Shown here piece after piece: positions 9,057-18,193 of a DNA stretch of 64,000 nucleotides; positions within the stretch are counted from its first letter, which is position 1; every line of letters begins with the position of its first letter. The stretch lies in NCBI GenBank assembly GCA_023399155.1, contig JAEWQP010000006.1, forward strand, positions 186,001 to 250,000, written 5' to 3'. The stretch comes from Verrucomicrobiota bacterium. GTDB lineage: Bacteria; Verrucomicrobiota; Verrucomicrobiia; Opitutales; Opitutaceae. The position numbers and the translations under genes were made by a program. The notes under the pieces are model-generated. The model did not search any database. It was given only the letters and a program-made list of their open reading frames with translations, and had not been told where the DNA came from.

Positions 9057-9243
9057 GCAGTCAACTCGAGCCTGCGCACCGAGGCACGTCTGTTCCTCGC
9101 CACGTACTTCGCGCAGGGCGGGGCCTGACGTGACGCAAGCTGATCGGAGTTGCGAGTCATTCTACTTCCCTGGGCGGGCGCGACACCTTGGACATTGCGG
9201 TGAAGTGCCGGCTGCAGAGACTCGGGCCCAACCTCATCACCCC

Positions 9244-10062
9244 ATGACACGTCATTCGCTACGGTTGTTTGCGTATCTCGCCGCGTCGCTGTGCTTCTCG
9301 TGGATCCCGTCCGCCCTTGCCGATCCTGTCACCGAATCCGACTATCAGAAACTCCGCGCCGTCCAGGAGGGCGAGGCTGTGCGCGACGCGTGGCGCCAGC
9401 TTTCGCGCGCCAAGCCGGATCGCATTCAGAAAGCGGAGCAGGAACTGGCCCAACTCAAGGCTTCGACCGGATGGAGCGAGGACGAGCGCCGGGCCATCGA
9501 GGCCGCACTCGAGGATGTGCGCTGGACTATTCAGTCGCAAACTGAAGGCGCGATCACGGAGGAGGAACTCAAGGATCGGCTGGCCCAGTTTGATCCCACC
9601 ACGGTGGCGACGGCGCAGGCTCATCTGGCTGAACTCGAAGAGGGCGTGGACAGGGATCGTGCCGAGAAGTTTGTGCGCGACGAAATCGCACGCGAGCGCG
9701 CGGGTGCCGAGCCCACACCCGCGGCACTGGAAGGCCGTTGGGTGTTCGATGTCGACGCGACGATCCGCGAAATTCTCGGCAGCCTCGCGACAGCGGAGAC
9801 TGCAAAGTCGCTGAAGGCCCAGCTCGAGACGAGCGTGGGCACGCCGGAATACACGTTCGGACCCGGGGCGACCGTCGAGGTGCGCAGCAAGGGTCCGGAT
9901 GGGACAGACAAGGTGGACCGCGGCACGTACCGGCTCGATGGGCACACGATCTATTTCAAGGCCGAGGGTCGCCGACGTGAGGAAAAACTCACCGCGGGCT
10001 TGCGCGACGGGATGCTGCTGATGGGGGTGGGTTCGGCGCGGACGGTATTCACGCGCGGCTGA
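9244..10062 (+). CDS. exported helical protein of unknown function with C-terminal beta domain
   Basis: I do not recognise this family. The 272-residue protein begins with a signal peptide (LRLFAYLAASLCFSWIPSALA). Residues about 25-170 are charged and strongly helical, rich in Glu, Ala, Gln and Arg (AEQELAQLKAST, AQAHLAELEEGVD), and could form a coiled coil. Residues about 175-272 look beta-rich and small-lipocalin-like: LEGRWVFDVDAT, then FGPGATVEVRSKGPDG, RGTYRLDGHTIYF, and a closing VFTRG strand. The ATG at 9244 is chosen because it begins the signal peptide; the frame upstream overlaps nudC on the other strand. It has no obvious operon partner. Confidence 0.65.
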   Translation: MTRHSLRLFAYLAASLCFSWIPSALADPVTESDYQKLRAVQEGEAVRDAWRQLSRAKPDRIQKAEQELAQLKASTGWSEDERRAIEAALEDVRWTIQSQTEGAITEEELKDRLAQFDPTTVATAQAHLAELEEGVDRDRAEKFVRDEIARERAGAEPTPAALEGRWVFDVDATIREILGSLATAETAKSLKAQLETSVGTPEYTFGPGATVEVRSKGPDGTDKVDRGTYRLDGHTIYFKAEGRRREEKLTAGLRDGMLLMGVGSARTVFTRG

Positions 10063-10358
10063 CAGGATTCGGTTTGGATCTGTCCGCCGGCAGCACCGAC
10101 CGAAGTCGTGCCGGCTCGGACGTACGATGTCATGCCGGACTCCCAATCCAGGCATCTGCATGAACCCAAGCTCCGTCATTGGCCCAGAAGGCGCGGCGCG
10201 GAGTGCGTGCGCAGCGTGTTTTCCGAAATGCGGAAGTCTCTCGTCTTCGCCTCCCGGATGAACGACACACGTTCAGGCCAGATCTCTCGTACGAGCTTCC
10301 GTGAACTCTTTCCGGGGGCTCCGTGATCTTTGTGACCAGATGGATAGAGGAATCTTCG
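10063..10358. other. intergenic region with stem-loop
   Basis: No gene was seen. A bulged inverted repeat, GTCCG-CCGGCA (10082-10092) against TGCCGG and CGGAC (10109-10121), may be the 3' end structure of the exported-protein gene; there is no T-tract. The rest presumably carries the promoter of the GH42 gene, but no convincing boxes were found. Confidence 0.35.
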
Positions 10359-12470
10359 ATGAAACTCCGTCGCCTTCGTGTGCTTCTCGTGTCCACCGTG
10401 TTCGTCATGCCCCTGTTTGCCGGTCCTGGTGACGCTCGCGCGCCGTCGCATCTGAGGACGAGCACGTTCACGGACTTTCTCTGGGGCGCCGCGTATTATC
10501 CGGAGCACGGCGAACTCGCGACGCTGGACCTCGATGCCGGGCGCATGCGGGAGGCGGGCATGAACACCGTGCGGATGGCGGAGTTTGCGTGGGACCTCAT
10601 GGAGCCGGAGGAGGGGAGGTTTGACTTCGCGCTCTTTGATGAGGCGATCGCGCGCCTCGGCGCCAAGGGCATCCGCACCATCCTGTGCACGCCCACGGCG
10701 GCCCCGCCTCGCTGGCTCACGCTCAAGCATCCGGAGATCCTGCGGGTGGATGCGCGCGGGATCGTGCAGCGACACGGCTCGCGACAGCACGCCAGCACGG
10801 CCAGCGATCTCTTTCGCGAGTATTCGCGCCGGATCACGCGCGCGATGGCCGCGCATTTCCGCGAGAATCCGCATGTCATCGGCTGGCAGACGGACAACGA
10901 GTTCAACTGCCATTTCTCGGAGGACCACTCTCGCGCCGCGGAACTGGCCTGGGCGGATTTTCTGCGCGAGAAGTTTGGAGACGACATCGGAAGTCTGAAT
11001 CGTACCTGGGGCACGGCGTTCTGGGCGCAGACCTACAACCGCTTCGAGGACGTGCCGCTGCCCGTGCGCAGCGCACCCACGCACCTCAACCCGGCGCATC
11101 ATCTCGACTATTTCAGGTTCATCGCGTGGAGCGTCGCGCGCTTTCAGCATGACCAGGTGGAGATCCTTCGCGAGGTGCAGCCGCGCTGGTGGATCACGCA
11201 CAACGGCCTCTTCCGGCTCGTCGACTATCGCGGACAGTTCGGGCGCGACCTCGATGTGCTCGGTCTCGATGTGTATCCACAATTCATTTGGGACCCGCGC
11301 GAGCGTGGCGCCGGGCAGGCGTGGGCGCTCGATGCCGCGCGCGCGTGGACGGGCAATTTCATCATACCTGAGCACCAGAGCGGGCCGGGCGGCCAGACCG
11401 ACTATTTCCACGACAATCCCGAGCCCGGCGAACTCCGCCGCATGCTCTACACCTCGCTCGCCCACGGCGCCGACAGCATCCTGCTCTTCCGCTGGCGCAG
11501 CGCGCACTTCGGTGCGGAGGAATACTGGTGCGGCGTCCTCGATCACGACAATGTCCCGCGGCGCCGCTACGCAGAGGTCGCGCAGGTGGGTGCGGAGCTG
11601 GCGCGCGTCGGCCCCGCGGTGCTCGGAACCCACGTCGCGATCGATGTCGCGATCGCCGGAACTGATTTCGACAACACTCATGCGCACGAGACGCTGCACT
11701 TCGGCCTTCCGGCGCCCGACGAGGTCGCGGCGGAGCTTCACGGCCATCTCTGGCGTGCCGGCGTTCGCGTCGGCGTGGTGCATCCTGGCGACGCCCTCGA
11801 CGGCGTGAAGCTCTACATCGTGCCGCATCTGGCGCTGGTGGATCCGGCGTGGCTGCCGCGGCTCGAGGCATGGGTCCGCGCCGGCGGCGTGCTCGTCCTT
11901 GGTGCGCGCAGCGGGACGAAGGACCTCGACAACAACGTCGTCACCGATCCGCTTCCCGGTCCCTGGCGCGCACTCGTCGGCGCGACGGTGGTCGAGTACG
12001 GCCGGCAGAACTCACCGGTCCAACGACCGCTCGAACTCGAGATCGCCGGCCAGCCGGTCGTCTCAACCCATTGGTATGAGCAGCTTGAGCCGGACGACGA
12101 TGCGGAGCCGTGGCTGCGCTGGACCACACGCCACCTCGCCGGCTCGACTGCCGGGACATCGCGCGCCCTTGGCCGGGGCCGTGTGATCTATGTGGGTACA
12201 TACCTGAATGGTGCCGCGGCCGAGGCCTTGGTGCCGGAACTTGTGAAGCTCGCCGGAGTCGAGCCGGCGCTACCCGGGCTGCCCGCGGGCCTGGAGGTGA
12301 CCTGCCGCGAGGGAGCCGGCCGGCGGCTCTGGTTTGTGATCAACCACAACGAGGCCCCTGTTAGCGTCCGCCTTCCCACCGGCCGCGATCTCGTGTCCGA
12401 TCGCGAGGTCAGTGGCCTGGTCGAACTGCCTGCGCGCGGCGTCGTGGTGCTCCAGATGCCGCTTCCGTGA
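10359..12470 (+). CDS. exported glycoside hydrolase family 42 beta-galactosidase
   Basis: GH42 beta-galactosidase (or related galactosidase) of 703 residues with a signal peptide, hence probably periplasmic or secreted. The TIM barrel starts at FLWGAAYYPEHG. The acid/base glutamate is E181 in GWQTDNEFN, and the nucleophile is E338 in IIPEHQSGPGG, both GH42 signatures. A trimerisation (glutamine amidotransferase-like) domain at about 420-620 follows (VRVGVVHPGDALDGVKLYIV), then a small C-terminal beta domain. The ATG at 10359 is preceded by GAGGAA at good spacing, one of very few clear Shine-Dalgarno motifs here, and it starts the signal peptide. It stands alone; no transporter or regulator is adjacent. 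Confidence 0.93.
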   Translation: MKLRRLRVLLVSTVFVMPLFAGPGDARAPSHLRTSTFTDFLWGAAYYPEHGELATLDLDAGRMREAGMNTVRMAEFAWDLMEPEEGRFDFALFDEAIARLGAKGIRTILCTPTAAPPRWLTLKHPEILRVDARGIVQRHGSRQHASTASDLFREYSRRITRAMAAHFRENPHVIGWQTDNEFNCHFSEDHSRAAELAWADFLREKFGDDIGSLNRTWGTAFWAQTYNRFEDVPLPVRSAPTHLNPAHHLDYFRFIAWSVARFQHDQVEILREVQPRWWITHNGLFRLVDYRGQFGRDLDVLGLDVYPQFIWDPRERGAGQAWALDAARAWTGNFIIPEHQSGPGGQTDYFHDNPEPGELRRMLYTSLAHGADSILLFRWRSAHFGAEEYWCGVLDHDNVPRRRYAEVAQVGAELARVGPAVLGTHVAIDVAIAGTDFDNTHAHETLHFGLPAPDEVAAELHGHLWRAGVRVGVVHPGDALDGVKLYIVPHLALVDPAWLPRLEAWVRAGGVLVLGARSGTKDLDNNVVTDPLPGPWRALVGATVVEYGRQNSPVQRPLELEIAGQPVVSTHWYEQLEPDDDAEPWLRWTTRHLAGSTAGTSRALGRGRVIYVGTYLNGAAAEALVPELVKLAGVEPALPGLPAGLEVTCREGAGRRLWFVINHNEAPVSVRLPTGRDLVSDREVSGLVELPARGVVVLQMPLP

Positions 12471-12489
12471 CGCGCACAGGCTACTGACG

Positions 12490-12511
12490 CGGGCAGTCTC
12501 TCACCTGCCCG
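12490..12511. terminator. stem-loop between convergent GH42 and ankyrin genes
   Basis: CGGGCAG (12490-12496) and CTGCCCG (12505-12511) form a 7-base-pair stem with an 8-base loop in the 47-base gap between two converging genes. It lacks a T-tract, so it is only a candidate bidirectional terminator. Confidence 0.35.
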
Positions 12512-12517
12512 GGCGAC

Positions 12518-14902
12518 TCAGGGCGAGAGCGTGAAGCTGAGGGGCTGTTTCATCGCGGTATTCACCGGGCGGCCGTCGATCGAGCCGGGCTGGAATTTCC
12601 ATCGGCTGATCGCTTCCATGGCCGCGTCGGCGAATTCCTTGCGCGTGGCGTTGAGGACGATGAGATCACGCACCCGACCTTCCTGGTCGACGATGAAGCC
12701 GATCTCCGCGCGACCCGTGATCCCCGCCATCTTCAGCGCACGCGGATACTCCGGGGGCGGCTGGAACGTAGGAACAGGGCGCTTTGTGAGCCGTTCCAGC
12801 TCAAACACACGGTCTTCGGATCCCGCAAACGTCACGGGCAGTTGGACACGCGCGGCCACCGGTTCGCCACCGCGTCGCAGGGCCGCGAAGCGAACGTTCT
12901 GGACCATCTCGATCGCCGCCGATCGGAGGCGCGGATCGGGCGAATCGACCACCCCCGGAAAGAGCGGTCGCCCCTCGGAATCAATGAGCACGCTGACGCG
13001 GACTTCGCACGGGGCATACACCTCGTCGGCGCTCCGGGGATCGTTGGCCGGGATCCGGCGCACGACCCGGATCGGCTGGTCAAGTTCGCTGGCGGCTGCG
13101 AGAGGCATCGGCTGCGAGGGATCGGGCGGGGTGGCGTCGGCTGCAATGAGGGCGCTCAGGCATCGTTTGCTGCTGAACATCTCCGCCACCCTCGCGGCGG
13201 GCCAGATGCCGGCAAATGTCGACTTCGCCGGCCATCCATCGCGGAGGGCGGCTTCGATCACCTCGGCGATATCGTGACGGACGGCGGTGGCGAGCAGCGT
13301 CTCGGATTTCGGATGACCGAGATGGATCGTTGCGCCCTTGCGGGCAAGGACGCGCGCGGCGTTGGGCGCGCCCGCGTCGAGGGCAAACTCCAACGGAGTG
13401 GCTCCGGTCTGCGTCGGTGCCATCACGTCCGCACCGCGCTCGATGAGGAGTTCCGCGAGTTCTGCGCTATCGGCGCCCGCCGCGAGATGGAGCGCGGTCA
13501 TGCCGTCATCGGTGCGAGCCTGGGCGGAGGCTCCGGCCTCGAGCAGCACTTGGGCGAAGGCCACGTTTCCTGTGGCTGCGGCGGCCATGAGCGGTGTGAC
13601 GCCGTTCTTGGTGGCGGCATCGACCTTGGCGCCCGCTTCGATCAGGACACGCGCCGAATCCCCATCGGCATTCGCCTGAGCCGCGAGGCTAAGCGCCGTG
13701 GCCCCACGAATCTCCGTGTTGGGATCGATCCCATGTGCGATCAGCCACCGTACCACGGCGAGATGGCCTCGCAGCGAGGAGACGAGCAGTTGCCGGCCGG
13801 TCTCCTGCGCTTTGAAGTCGTAGTGCGCGCGGGCATCCAGGAGCAGTGCCGCGATGTCCGCATCGCCGCGATTCAGCGCCGCTTGAACCAGCCCGGCGCC
13901 GCGGTTGGGATAGCCGGTCGCCGGTGCCGTTGCCAGCAAAGCCGCAACCACTTCCGCGTGCCCGCCGCTGATCGCGAGGATGATGGGCGATGCCACGGCT
14001 GATTCGCGGGATACCAGCCGGGCCCGATTGCCGAGCAATGACTGGACCGCGGCGAGGCGCCCCTGTTCGCAGGCGTGGTGGAGCGGCGCGTGGGCGTGCT
14101 TGTCTGCCTCGTTCGCCGCCCCTTTTCGCACCTGAAGCAGCTTGCCCAGGCAGGATACGGCGCCGCTTTCGGCTGCGTAGTGGACAAGTGAATATCCATC
14201 GCGGGAGACTGCATCGGCGCGGGCTCCGGCGGCGAGCGCCCTGTCCAGTGCGGCGAGGTCATCCAGGCGCACGGCGACGAGAGCCCGTTGGGAATTGGCA
14301 TCCGGGAACAACGGCTGCGGCGGGAGGAATGCGCCGTCGCGCCAGAGCAGGAGCACGGGCTGGCCACGGGCAGCCTGCTCGGCGGTCAGGCTGAACTCCA
14401 CGGCGAGACCCCAGCTCTGGTCGTGTCTGGTCGGGGGGAGCGGCAGCACGTTCACCTCGACCACGCGTCCCTCGCTGAGCCATGCTGCCACGGCGACGCC
14501 GCCGGCCGCAGTCCCCTCGGGCCAGTCAAGGAGCAGCGGCTGAAGTTCCCGCGGGAGGTCGGCGGAAGCCTCGGGAACATGGCGCACCTGCACGGTGGCG
14601 CGGAACGGTCTGTCGGGTGTCACCTTTCGCGCCCGCTCATCCGCGCGCTGGATACGATGCACGGGCGCCCAGCGGAACAGCTCGAGTGCTTCGCGCACAT
14701 CGCCCTGCAGCGTCCAGTTCGTCGCGTGCCGCACCGGCTGGCGATCCGGGCCAGCCAGCAAGTTTCCATCGCCGTCGAGGCCGGCAAGGTCCACCGGTGT
14801 TCCGTTCACCACGGTGGTGAGGCGGAGGGTGGCGGCGTGCGCACCATGGAGAACGCTGGCGGTGATCAGCGCCAGAAGCAGGATGGGAAGGGAGGGTTTC
14901 AT
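12518..14902 (-). CDS. exported ankyrin-repeat protein with two C-terminal TonB-C-like domains
   Basis: Large exported protein of 794 residues with a signal peptide (LLLALITASVLHGAHA). Order: an N-terminal beta-rich domain (about 25-200) ending in GQPVLLLWRDGAFLPP; a row of ankyrin repeats (about 200-520) with typical TPLMAAAATGNVAFAQVLLEAGA and TALHLAAGADSAELAELLIERGA units; then two copies of a TonB-C-like fold (about 580-690 and 705-794), the second with AEIGFIVDQEGRVRDL and AISRWKFQPG. Ankyrin repeats bind protein partners; TonB-C-like folds occur in periplasmic energy-coupling and scaffold proteins. It is a diverged tandem paralogue of the next gene upstream, whose stop is only 21 bases from this start. 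The partner is unknown. Confidence 0.85.
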   Translation of the reverse strand: MKPSLPILLLALITASVLHGAHAATLRLTTVVNGTPVDLAGLDGDGNLLAGPDRQPVRHATNWTLQGDVREALELFRWAPVHRIQRADERARKVTPDRPFRATVQVRHVPEASADLPRELQPLLLDWPEGTAAGGVAVAAWLSEGRVVEVNVLPLPPTRHDQSWGLAVEFSLTAEQAARGQPVLLLWRDGAFLPPQPLFPDANSQRALVAVRLDDLAALDRALAAGARADAVSRDGYSLVHYAAESGAVSCLGKLLQVRKGAANEADKHAHAPLHHACEQGRLAAVQSLLGNRARLVSRESAVASPIILAISGGHAEVVAALLATAPATGYPNRGAGLVQAALNRGDADIAALLLDARAHYDFKAQETGRQLLVSSLRGHLAVVRWLIAHGIDPNTEIRGATALSLAAQANADGDSARVLIEAGAKVDAATKNGVTPLMAAAATGNVAFAQVLLEAGASAQARTDDGMTALHLAAGADSAELAELLIERGADVMAPTQTGATPLEFALDAGAPNAARVLARKGATIHLGHPKSETLLATAVRHDIAEVIEAALRDGWPAKSTFAGIWPAARVAEMFSSKRCLSALIAADATPPDPSQPMPLAAASELDQPIRVVRRIPANDPRSADEVYAPCEVRVSVLIDSEGRPLFPGVVDSPDPRLRSAAIEMVQNVRFAALRRGGEPVAARVQLPVTFAGSEDRVFELERLTKRPVPTFQPPPEYPRALKMAGITGRAEIGFIVDQEGRVRDLIVLNATRKEFADAAMEAISRWKFQPGSIDGRPVNTAMKQPLSFTLSP

Positions 14903-14923
14903 GAACAGTTTCGAGGCGCGGCC

Positions 14924-17395
14924 TCAGTCGCTTTGGGAATCGAAATCAAAGGTGTGATTCATCCGGATGGCGATCGGGGTGCCGCGGTGTGTCACGGGCC
15001 GGAACGACCACTGCGAAAGCGCCAGCTTCACCGAATCGGTGTAGGCCTTGCCGGAACTCTCGAGAATCTCCACCTGCTCGACGCGGCCGTAAGCATTGAT
15101 CACGTATTCTGTGATGACACGGGCATTGCGGTCGCGCTTTGCGGATCCCGGCTGGTAAGGCCTGGTCATGCGCGTGGAAGGCGGTCGCTCGTCGGCTTCG
15201 CTTGTCGTGAAAACGCGATCGCGTGAGGCGGGGAATGCAATCTCCACCTCAGTGAAAGCTGCGACGGGCTTCCCCTGCCGTAGCGGCGGCGCAAAGCGCA
15301 TCTGCTGGGCCGCCTTCACCGCGGCACGCCTCACCGGGGCGTCAGCGCGGTCGACCGCCGTCGGAAACAGGACGCGACCTGTGGGATCGACGAGAACGCG
15401 CATCCTCATGCGCGTGGCGGGGAATACCTCGTCCGGTCGCCGCGGGTCGACCGGTCGCGGGCCGACCGTCACAGTCAACGGGATATCAAGCTCGTTCGGA
15501 CCAGCCACGTATACCGGTCGCTCTGGATCCGATGTCGCGCCGAACGCCCGCAGCACGCCTGCACACTGCGTCGCGTCGAGAAGTTCGGCCACGCGGAGCG
15601 CGGGCCATGTGCCGGAAAACGTGGACGTGGCGGGCCAGCCCTGCTGGATCGCGGTGGCGATGGGCTCCTCGATGTCGTGCGTGACCGCGGCGAGTATCAG
15701 GTCTTGGGAATACGGGGCACCGAGACCGATGCACGCGCCCCGGCTCATGAGGACCTGCGCGGATGCTGTTGCCCCGGAGAGAAGCGCCAAGTCCAGCGGC
15801 GTGATGTCCTGGATGTTGCAGACCTGAACATCTGCGCCCGCATCGAGGAGCGTGGAGACGATTGCCACGGCATCGCGCTCGGCGGCGAAGTGGAGCGCGG
15901 ACATGCCCTCGTCGTTCATGATGTTGGGCTTCGCTCCGCGGGCGAGGAGGAGTTCGACCGCGGAGGCAGCCTCGGCTTGCGCTGCGGCCATGAGCGGCGT
16001 GCGGCCGCCGACTGCGGCACGATTGGGATCCGCACCTGCCGCGAGAAGCTCGCGCACGGTTGCCTCGTTGCCCGTCTTCGCCGCAGTTACGAGCGGAGTC
16101 TCGCCCATCCACGTTACGTTCGGGGCGCATTTCATCGCGGTGAGAAGATGCCGCACCATCGGCAGCCGTCCCGCCCGGACATGCTCGAAGAGCAGGGGCG
16201 TCCAATCGCGCGGACGGGATGAAGCCAAGGCCGGAACGTCCTTGGGTGGGGCGGGCGGCGCCTGCTGATCAAGCAGCACGCCAAGGTCCACATAGCCCTG
16301 CACCCAGGGGAGCAGCCGCATCGGATCCGGCACGCCGCCCTTCAGGTCGGCCGCCTTCAACCGAGGTAGCAGGAGGAGCACGCATGCGGTATGTCCCGAG
16401 CGCACAGCGTGTGTTAGTGCATCGGATACGAATTGTGGTTGCGTGGCCTTGCTTGTCTGGCGCTCGAGCAGGAAGGAGACAGCCGGCGTCCGCCCTTTCG
16501 AAGCCGCCCACACCAGGGGCGAAGCCCCATCTTCGGTAAGGTCGAGCAAGGATTTTGGCCGTGCGGTGACAAGTCGCTCGAGCACGGCCAGCGCGCCGGA
16601 CTCTGCGGCATAATGCGCAAGGGTCAGGCCGCCGCGTGCCCGCCTGTCTCCCAATCGTGCGCCAGCCCGGATTGCCTGGTCGAGTGCGATGCGGTCGTTG
16701 AACATCACAGCGTGCCAGGCTGCCTGCGTCGGTGCGTGACTGGAGAACGGTGTGGCAGGCACCCACGCTCCGTCGCGCCAGAGCAGGAGCACGGGCTGTC
16801 CCGCCGCTTCGGATGGGTCGAGCGAGAATTCGAACTCCAGGGTGTACTCGCGACCCGGGCCGACTTGGGGAACCGGCTGGACCTGAGCGTGGGTCACGTG
16901 TCCGTCGAGCATCCATGCTGCCACAACCACACCGGGACTGGAGGGATCTGCGTTCCAATGCCAGGTGAATGGATCGCGTGCGAATGTCAGGGTCTCGGCC
17001 CAGCGGGCGAGGATGGGGTCTTTGATCGTCCCGCGCGGCGGCGCGATATCGATGTGATGCTCGAGCAGGACGCGTGCGCGCTGGCGCCCATCATCGTGCC
17101 GGGAGTCGCGCTCCAGAATATAGTGCGGAGACCCGTGAAGAAGAGCGGCATGGCTCCGGATCGTGCCGCGAAACGCCCAGCGTGCGGCCTCCGGCGCGGG
17201 CCGCGGTCCGTCCGGACTGCTGATGACGATGGTCTCGCCGTCCACGCTCGAGAGGGAGCAGGTTTCGCCGGATACTTCGCACACGAGGTCCAGAGGGGAG
17301 AGCAGGGAAGGCGGCGGCGCCACGGCACCGTGCACGCGCGACGCGAATACGGCGGACGCGAGCAGAAACACCCGCAGCAGAGGGGAGAGGTGCAT
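14924..17395 (-). CDS. exported ankyrin-repeat protein with two C-terminal TonB-C-like domains (paralogue)
   Basis: 823-residue paralogue of the following gene with the same order: signal peptide (LLRVFLLASAVFASRVHGA), beta-rich N-terminal domain with GQPVLLLWRDGAWVPA, ankyrin repeats (TPLVTAAKTGNEATVRELLAAGA, TPLMAAAQAEAASAVELLLARGA, SALHFAAERDAVAIVSTLLDAGA) and two TonB-C-like units, the last with TEYVINAYGRVEQVEIL and ALSQWSFRPV. The ATG at 17395 starts directly at the signal peptide; another start six codons upstream is possible. The exported msrA gene lies 83 bases upstream on the same strand, so msrA and the two ankyrin genes may form one transcript. The function is unknown; periplasmic scaffold or inhibitor roles are both possible. 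Confidence 0.85.
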   Translation of the reverse strand: MHLSPLLRVFLLASAVFASRVHGAVAPPPSLLSPLDLVCEVSGETCSLSSVDGETIVISSPDGPRPAPEAARWAFRGTIRSHAALLHGSPHYILERDSRHDDGRQRARVLLEHHIDIAPPRGTIKDPILARWAETLTFARDPFTWHWNADPSSPGVVVAAWMLDGHVTHAQVQPVPQVGPGREYTLEFEFSLDPSEAAGQPVLLLWRDGAWVPATPFSSHAPTQAAWHAVMFNDRIALDQAIRAGARLGDRRARGGLTLAHYAAESGALAVLERLVTARPKSLLDLTEDGASPLVWAASKGRTPAVSFLLERQTSKATQPQFVSDALTHAVRSGHTACVLLLLPRLKAADLKGGVPDPMRLLPWVQGYVDLGVLLDQQAPPAPPKDVPALASSRPRDWTPLLFEHVRAGRLPMVRHLLTAMKCAPNVTWMGETPLVTAAKTGNEATVRELLAAGADPNRAAVGGRTPLMAAAQAEAASAVELLLARGAKPNIMNDEGMSALHFAAERDAVAIVSTLLDAGADVQVCNIQDITPLDLALLSGATASAQVLMSRGACIGLGAPYSQDLILAAVTHDIEEPIATAIQQGWPATSTFSGTWPALRVAELLDATQCAGVLRAFGATSDPERPVYVAGPNELDIPLTVTVGPRPVDPRRPDEVFPATRMRMRVLVDPTGRVLFPTAVDRADAPVRRAAVKAAQQMRFAPPLRQGKPVAAFTEVEIAFPASRDRVFTTSEADERPPSTRMTRPYQPGSAKRDRNARVITEYVINAYGRVEQVEILESSGKAYTDSVKLALSQWSFRPVTHRGTPIAIRMNHTFDFDSQSD

Positions 17396-17478
17396 GGCGG
17401 AAGTCGACCACACCGTGCCGGGGGAGAGTCGCCTGCGCGAGAGAAAAGCTGGACCGGCGTCCGCGCCAACGGCGATGT

Positions 17479-18087
17479 CTACCTGCGTCCGAGTTTCTTG
17501 AGCTTTGGCGCGATCACGGCGCGGCAGTAGGGTGCGCCGGCGTTGTTGCGAAAGTAGTCCTGATGAGATTTCTCCGCCGGATAGAAATCGCCCATCGGTG
17601 CGATCTCCGTGACGATCGGGTCGGCAAAATGCGCCTGGGCCGCCGACTTGGACTGTTCCGCGGCGAGTCGCTGCGCCTCGTCGTGATGGAGGATGATGGA
17701 GCGGTACTGCGGGCCTTCGTCCGCACCCTGGCGGTTGAGCGTCGTCGGATCGTGGGCCTCCCAGAAGAGTTCGAGCAGTCGCTCGAATGACACGACCGAA
17801 GGATCATAGGCGATCTGGATCACCTCGGCGTGCCCGGTCGTGCCGGAGCACACGTCGCGATAGGTCGGATGCTTCACGTGGCCGCCGGCGTATCCGGAGG
17901 TCACCGACTTCACGCCGGGTTCCGTCTCGAAGACGGCCTCCGTGCACCAGAAACACCCGCCGCCCAGGGTGGCGAGCGCGGGAGGCGTGGAGTCGACGGC
18001 TGGCGCGGATGAAAGGCTCATGGCAAGGGTGAGGAGAAACAGGCTGGCGCGGGTGATGGTGAAGAGGGGAGCGGTCGGCGCATGCAT
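17479..18087 (-). CDS. msrA: exported peptide methionine sulfoxide reductase MsrA
   Basis: Reduces methionine-S-sulfoxide in oxidised proteins. The 202-residue protein carries the MsrA active site GGCFWCTE with catalytic C45, plus GYAGGHVKHPTYRDVCSG and the EKSHQDYF motif; C188 near the end (PYCRAVI) is the likely resolving cysteine. Residues 1-30 form a signal peptide (SLFLLTLAMSLSSAPA), so this enzyme acts in the periplasm, unlike the usual cytoplasmic MsrA, and needs an exported electron donor not seen here. It is divergent from the hybrid kinase gene (106-base gap) and is followed by the two exported ankyrin genes on the same strand, suggesting a shared role in envelope oxidative-damage repair. 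Confidence 0.93.
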   Translation of the reverse strand: MHAPTAPLFTITRASLFLLTLAMSLSSAPAVDSTPPALATLGGGCFWCTEAVFETEPGVKSVTSGYAGGHVKHPTYRDVCSGTTGHAEVIQIAYDPSVVSFERLLELFWEAHDPTTLNRQGADEGPQYRSIILHHDEAQRLAAEQSKSAAQAHFADPIVTEIAPMGDFYPAEKSHQDYFRNNAGAPYCRAVIAPKLKKLGRR

Positions 18088-18193
18088 GGCGGACGCTAAT
18101 ACGAATCGTCACCGGCGCAAATCACTCCGGGCCTCCGACGCAGGCGATGCTTCGCGCTCGTGACTTCGGAGAGAGCTGCTGTAGTCGTGCGGC

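Noticed and set aside
10176..11828. Long minus-strand frame over the GH42 gene
   Set aside because: It is an antisense shadow; the plus-strand enzyme has both catalytic glutamates and a signal peptide.
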